From: Sandaracinaceae bacterium
Lineage (GTDB): Bacteria; Myxococcota_A; Polyangia; Polyangiales; Houyiibacteriaceae
Direction: 5' to 3'
DNA length: 42,666 nucleotides
NCBI GenBank assembly: GCA_016706685.1
Contig: JADJJE010000009.1
Span: 1-42,666, forward strand
A model generated the notes under the pieces. That model was not told the origin of the DNA and ran no database searches. It saw only the letters and a program-made list of their open reading frames with translations. Positions 38,626-42,666 of the stretch are shown one piece after another. How positions within the stretch are numbered: the first letter of the stretch is position 1; every line of letters starts with the position of its first letter. Position numbers and translations under genes: made by a program.

Positions 38626-38872
38626 TGCGCAACACGCTGTCGGTCAGAACGTCGACACGGAACGCGCCGGTCGTGACGTTCGGGCGCGCGACGGCGATGA
38701 CATCACCGTCGGCGAGCGCCAGAACGGTGGGCAGCGCGTTGGCCGGTGTCACCGTGCCCTCGATGGTTCCCGTGGAGGCGTCGCCTCCACACGCCCGTGA
38801 GAAACGCCGCAGCAGCCGCAGCGGTCCGCGCACCAGCCCCGGCACGGCTCCGTTGAGGACGTCCAGACGGCG
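38621..38872 (-). pseudogene. Truncated lipoprotein with carboxypeptidase-like domain start
   Basis: The minus frame reads ACGGDASTGTIEGTVTPANA, LPTVLALADGDVIAVARPN and TTGAFRVDVL, then stops abruptly (TDSVLRS). The Cys before GGD looks like a lipobox Cys, and the GTIEGTV strand resembles a carboxypeptidase-regulatory-like fold. A signal peptide core (AAAAAAFLTG) is readable only in the neighbouring frame, so a frame change lies near 38,800. The 3' part is lost at the AT-rich junction. Confidence 0.45.
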
Positions 38873-38935
38873 GCCGCGAGAGTTGCCTGGATTGAAGCGT
38901 CTTCGCACCGTATCCTTGGACCACCCCAGGAGGGC

Positions 38936-41820
38936 ATGATGTTTCTGCGTTTCGGTCACCTGCTCGCACTCGCACTGGTCGTCTCTACGGTTTCGGGATG
39001 CGGCGACGACGCTCCAACCATCGATCGGGACGGCGGCATGACAGACACCGGACTGCGAGACGGCGAAGTGGATGTCGACGGAGCCATATGCCCAGACAAC
39101 GACGGTGACGGCTATGGTGCAGCTCCCTGCGGCAGCGACTGCGACGACAGCGACGCGACCCGTTTCCCTGACAACATCGAGATCTGCGATGGCGACGACG
39201 AGGACTGCGACGACACCACGTACGGTCCCGACGCTGACGGCGATGGCTTCGCTTCGAGTGCGTGCTGCAACGGACCCAACAACTGCGGCACGGACTGCAA
39301 CGACACGCTGAACACAGTGAACCCTGGTGCCGCAGAGACGTGCAACGCCGGCATCGACGACGACTGCAACGGCCTCGCTGACGCGGCCGACGGCGTCTGC
39401 GTCCCTTGCCCTGCCGGGTTCACCGGTCTCGACGACGCATGCGTCGACAACAACGAGTGCGCGATGGGCCAGTGTGGGGCGCTGCGGGCACCGTGTGCGA
39501 GAACACTCCGGGCTCATACGTCTGCACATGTCCGTCCGGATACACGGCGCCGCCCACCGCGGGCACTTGTACTGACACCAACGAATGCGCGATGGGTGCC
39601 CCCTGCGGCGGGCTGGCGACGATGTGCACGAACGCGCCGGGGACATATGTCTGCTCGTGCTTGCCGGGCTACTCACCGCCACTCTCGGGCGGAGGACCTT
39701 GCGCCGACCTGGACGAGTGCGCGCTCGGCATCTGCGGACCGGGGTCCACGGGCTGCGTGAACTCACTGGGCACGTACGCGTGCAGCTGCGGCAGCGGGTA
39801 TAGCGCACCGGCGAGCGGCGGCCCGTGCGTGGACGTCAACGAGTGCGCGCTCAGCGTGTGCGGAATCCAAGCGGCCTCCTGCACGAATGCGGCCGGCACC
39901 TACGCCTGCACGTGCAACGCTGGGTACGGAGCGCCAACGAGCGGCGGCACGTGCAGCGACTTCGACGAATGCATCGCGCAAACCGACGACTGTGATCGCG
40001 ACCCGGCGGCCATCTGCACGAACAGCACAGGTAGCTTCACCTGTGAGTGCCCTACGGGCTTCATTGGCGCCGCACGTGGTGCCGCCGGGTGCCTGCTGAG
40101 TGACCCGGCGCTCGTCTCGCTCAATCCGTCGGCCGGCGTGCTCAGCCCTGCGTTTGACGGGGCAACGACGCTGTACACGCTCGCGCTGCCGCCCGGCGCC
40201 ACGAGCGTGACCCTGACTCCAGCCGTGGCGTTCCCCACCCGCGCCACCGTCCAGGTCAACGGCAGCCTCGTCGCGCCCGCAACCGCCTCAGCGGTCCTCG
40301 CCGCAGACCTCGGGCCGACACCTGTGACTGTCGTGGTCACGACCGAAACTGCCGCGACGCGCACGTACACGGTTCTGCTCGTTCGCACCGCTCGGTACAT
40401 CAAGGCGTCCAACACGGACTCGAACGACACCTGCGGCAGCGTCGCTTTGTCCTCCGACGGCTCCACCCTCGCCATTGGCTGCTCCGGCGAGCGCTCCAAC
40501 GCAACAGGCATCGGCGGCAATCAGGCCGACGACAGCGCCGTCAATGCCGGCGCCGTCTACGTGTTCACGCGCGCAGGTTCCTCCTGGTCGCAGCAGGCAT
40601 ACATCAAGGCCTCCAACACGAATGGAGGGGACAATTTCGGCGCTACCCTGGCCCTCTCCTCCAATGGCTCCACGCTCGCCGTTGCCGCCCCGAGCGAGGC
40701 CTCCGGCGCCACTGGCGTAGACGGCAACCAGGCTGACAACAGCGTGGCCAGCGCGGGTGCCGTCTACGTGTTCACGCGCGCCGGATCCACTTGGTCCCAG
40801 CAAGCCTATGTGAAGGCTTCCAACACCAACACGTTGGACCTATTTGGCACCTCCGTCGCGCTCTCTGCCGACGGGAACACCCTCGCGGTGGGTGCCAGGG
40901 GCGAGGACTCGAACGCGACGGGCGTCGGCGGCAATCAGGCCGACGAATCGGCCTCTGCATCGGGCGCGGTCTACGTGTTCGCTCGCGCAGGCTCCTTCTG
41001 GTCTCAAGAGGCCTACGCAAAGCCATTCAGCACCAACGCGAATGACCGGTTCGGCAGCTCCGTCGCCTTGTCCTCCGACGGGGATACCCTCCTCGTGGGC
41101 GCCCCTGGCGAGGACTCCAGCGCCACCGGCATCGGCGGCAACCACGCCGATAACTCGGTTGCGGACTCGGGCGCTGTCTATGTGTTCAACCGCCGCTACA
41201 GCCCCTTGTTCGGTTGGTACACGCTGTACTACATCAAAGCTTCCAACCCGGGCTCCTCGGACAACTTTGGCGCCTCCGTCGCGGTGTCCTCCGACCGGTC
41301 CACCTTCGCCGTCGGCGCCCCGGGCGAGTCCTCCCAACGCAATCGGGATCAACGGCGACCAGACCAACAACAGCGCCCCCAGGCGGGTGCAGTCTATGTC
41401 TTCCGTCCAGCAGGTTTCGCGTATCTCCAAGACGCTTACATCAAGTCGTCGAACGCCCACGTGCAAGACGCCTTCGGCAGTTCGGTTGCCCTGTCCTACG
41501 ATGGCACCGTCCTGGCGGTGGGGGCTTACTTGGAGGACTCCAACGCCACAGGTATCGGAGGCAGCCAAACGACACGCCTCGCCTCCTACGCGGGCGCGGC
41601 GTACGTGTTCGCCCGCCCGGTCTCCTCCTGGGTCCAGGAGGCCTATGTGAAGGCCTCGAACACCGCCGCGGAAGACTACTTTGGCGGCTCCATCGCCCTC
41701 ACGTCCGACGGCTCCACACTCGCCATCGGTGCTGGAGGTGAGGACTCCAACGCGACCGGCATCGACGGTGATCAAGCTGACAACAGTGCCAACCTCGCCG
41801 GCGCAGTCTACGTGTACTAA
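38936..41820 (+). CDS. MopE/EGF/cadherin-like/seven-repeat propeller lipoprotein, with frame breaks
   Basis: The start is ATG 38936 or 38939 behind AGGAGG, giving FGHLLALALVVSTVSGC, a lipoprotein signal. MopE-like Asp/Cys repeats come first (CPDNDGDGYG, CDDSDATRFPDNIEICDGDD, CNAGIDDDCNGLADAADG). Calcium-binding EGF-like modules follow (DNNECAMGQCG, DTNECAMGAPCGG, DLDECALGICG, DVNECALSVCG, DFDECIAQ), then a cadherin-like beta-sandwich (LVSLNPSAGVLSPAFDGATT) and seven ~69-residue FG-GAP-like repeats starting at 40396, 40600, 40807, 41014, 41230, 41437 and 41641. One G is missing from the G run at 39476-39479. Repairing it restores the EGF pattern. Two compensating indels near 41,336 and 41,380 garble about 15 residues. 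It should be surface exposed. Confidence 0.7.
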
Positions 41821-42121
41821 CCAGGACCGTCGAGAGGTGGATCCAAGTTCCTGTTGATTCGGGATCCGAGGAGGATCAGGGTCCGTGACAATAAGGACGT
41901 GGTCATGGCACGGTCGAAAATCGGCGAAGCGATCAGCGGTACGAGGCCATGGGTGTCGAGGGGCTCGGGGTGGTCGCCGAGCCAGTACCGGCGCTCGGCT
42001 TCCCCCCCGGGACCCGGGTGCAGCACGACGGTGGAGACGTGAGCGTCACAACTCCCTGACGGGCGCCCTCGACGCCGATACCGGCGCCGTCACTGCGTGA
42101 GTGCACGGTAGCCTGCCCGCC
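41821..42121. other. Intergenic stretch with no certain gene
   Basis: No reading frame here has a convincing start and family. A minus frame (about 42,045 to 41,817) reads TVVLHPGPGGEAERRYWLG and LDTHGLVPLIASPIFDRA, which looks partly coding and might be a remnant. CGGTAGCCT lies about 15 nt before the acetyltransferase ATG and could be its -10 region. Confidence 0.3.
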
Positions 42122-42625
42122 ATGACCCCGCACGACCACATCCGCTCGGCAGAGCCCACCGACGCCCACGCCATCGCGCTGGTGCAGGTCGCGGGGTGGC
42201 ACGCTTCCTACCGCGGGTTGATGCCGGACGCGGTGCTGGATGCCTTCACCGTCCCGGTGCGAGATGCCAAGTGGCAGCAGAACCTCGCCGAGGAGATCGA
42301 GGGGCTGCGCATCACCGTCCTCGTGCGTGATGGCCGCGTGATCGCGTTCGCCTCGTCGGGCCCGAGTCGCGAGGAGCCCGGTGTGGGTGAGCTCTGGGCT
42401 CTCTACGTGGCTCCGGATGCCTGGGGCACCGGCGCGGGGCGCGCGCTCCTCGACGACGCGCTCCAGCACCTGGCCACCAGTGGATACGAGACGGCCATAC
42501 TGCGTGTCCTCGCTGGGAACGCGCGAGGCGTTCGGTTCTACGAGCGCGCGGGCTTTCGCCGCGACGGCGAGCCGTTCGAGGACGGCGGCTTGATGTCACT
42601 CCGAATGCGCCGACCGTTGGTGTAG
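42122..42625 (+). CDS. GNAT-family N-acetyltransferase
   Basis: ATG 42122 gives MTPHDHIRSAEPTDAHAIAL and a 167-residue GNAT protein. The acetyl-CoA-binding motif A is ELWALYVAPDAWGTGAGRAL (about 92-111), followed by LLDDALQHLATSGYETAI. Motif B is LAGNARGVRFYERAGFRRDG (about 131-150), the usual N-x-x-x-x-x-x-Y-E-x-x-G-F pattern. An alternative GTG start at 42101 adds seven residues with no support. The substrate is unknown. Nothing links it functionally to the preceding lipoprotein. Confidence 0.85.
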   Translation: MTPHDHIRSAEPTDAHAIALVQVAGWHASYRGLMPDAVLDAFTVPVRDAKWQQNLAEEIEGLRITVLVRDGRVIAFASSGPSREEPGVGELWALYVAPDAWGTGAGRALLDDALQHLATSGYETAILRVLAGNARGVRFYERAGFRRDGEPFEDGGLMSLRMRRPLV

Positions 42626-42666
42626 ACGTCTCGGCCCCCGCCCTTCACCCCACGGTGCAGCGGCAG

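Noticed and set aside
41817..42026. Small minus-strand ORF after the propeller lipoprotein
   Set aside because: Partly coding-like peptide, but there is no ribosome site and no family, and its end overlaps the stop of the preceding gene. It is kept only as a note in the intergenic entry.

Overview
The window is about 42.7 kb of GC-rich DNA. Its gene content points to the phylum Myxococcota, probably a Polyangiales or Sandaracinus-like lineage (inference). The pointers are a C-terminal MYXO-CTERM-type sorting tail, MopE-like 'metal-binding' Asp/Cys repeats, many secreted FG-GAP, EGF and RCC1 propeller proteins, a tandem pair of alpha-2-macroglobulin-like giants, and an ECF42-type sigma factor beside a DGPF/YCII protein. 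No rRNA, tRNA or CRISPR array was seen, and no intact insertion sequence.

Positions 1 to about 12,800 hold recognisable genes, but nearly every one is cut by several single-base frame changes. They are a DUF4143 ATPase, a metallophosphoesterase, two zinc-ribbon proteins, a DGPF protein plus ECF42-like sigma factor, a MopE-like lipoprotein, a Uma2-like endonuclease and several unknowns. Gene spans remain close to full length and all families are hit alike, so sequence error is at least as likely as real decay. From about 12,900 on the frames are clean, with only isolated single-base breaks near 13,170, 16,185, 21,740 and 39,478, and a compensating pair near 41,336/41,380.

Region 12.9-23.3 kb is on the minus strand. 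It holds a membrane protein, a ~1,534-residue FG-GAP/disintegrin-like/MYXO-CTERM surface protein, and a compact operon (23,322 to 18,804). The operon's order is DUF2505-like protein, envelope protein with a 31-unit Ser/Thr-Glu repeat linker, ECF sigma factor, one-TM candidate anti-sigma protein, RCC1-repeat lipoprotein. The last four genes are joined by 4-bp start/stop overlaps, which suggests an envelope-sensing regulatory circuit.

Region 23.5-35.3 kb is on the plus strand. It holds a Cys-rich lipoprotein, an RHH/PIN toxin-antitoxin pair, and two overlapping genes for alpha-2-macroglobulin-like proteins of 1,721 and 1,571 residues. Both giants carry an embedded motif that resembles the C-terminus of type II secretion pseudopilin GspG.

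Region 35.3-38.9 kb looks like an accretion hot spot. It contains a DUF4143 ATPase preceded by three 23-bp repeats, a VapBC-like AbrB/PIN pair with a palindromic operator, gene scraps, a 25-bp piece identical to the second giant gene, and an inverted, internally deleted remnant of a third copy of that gene's 3' end. The window closes with a MopE/EGF/cadherin-like/seven-repeat propeller lipoprotein and a GNAT acetyltransferase.
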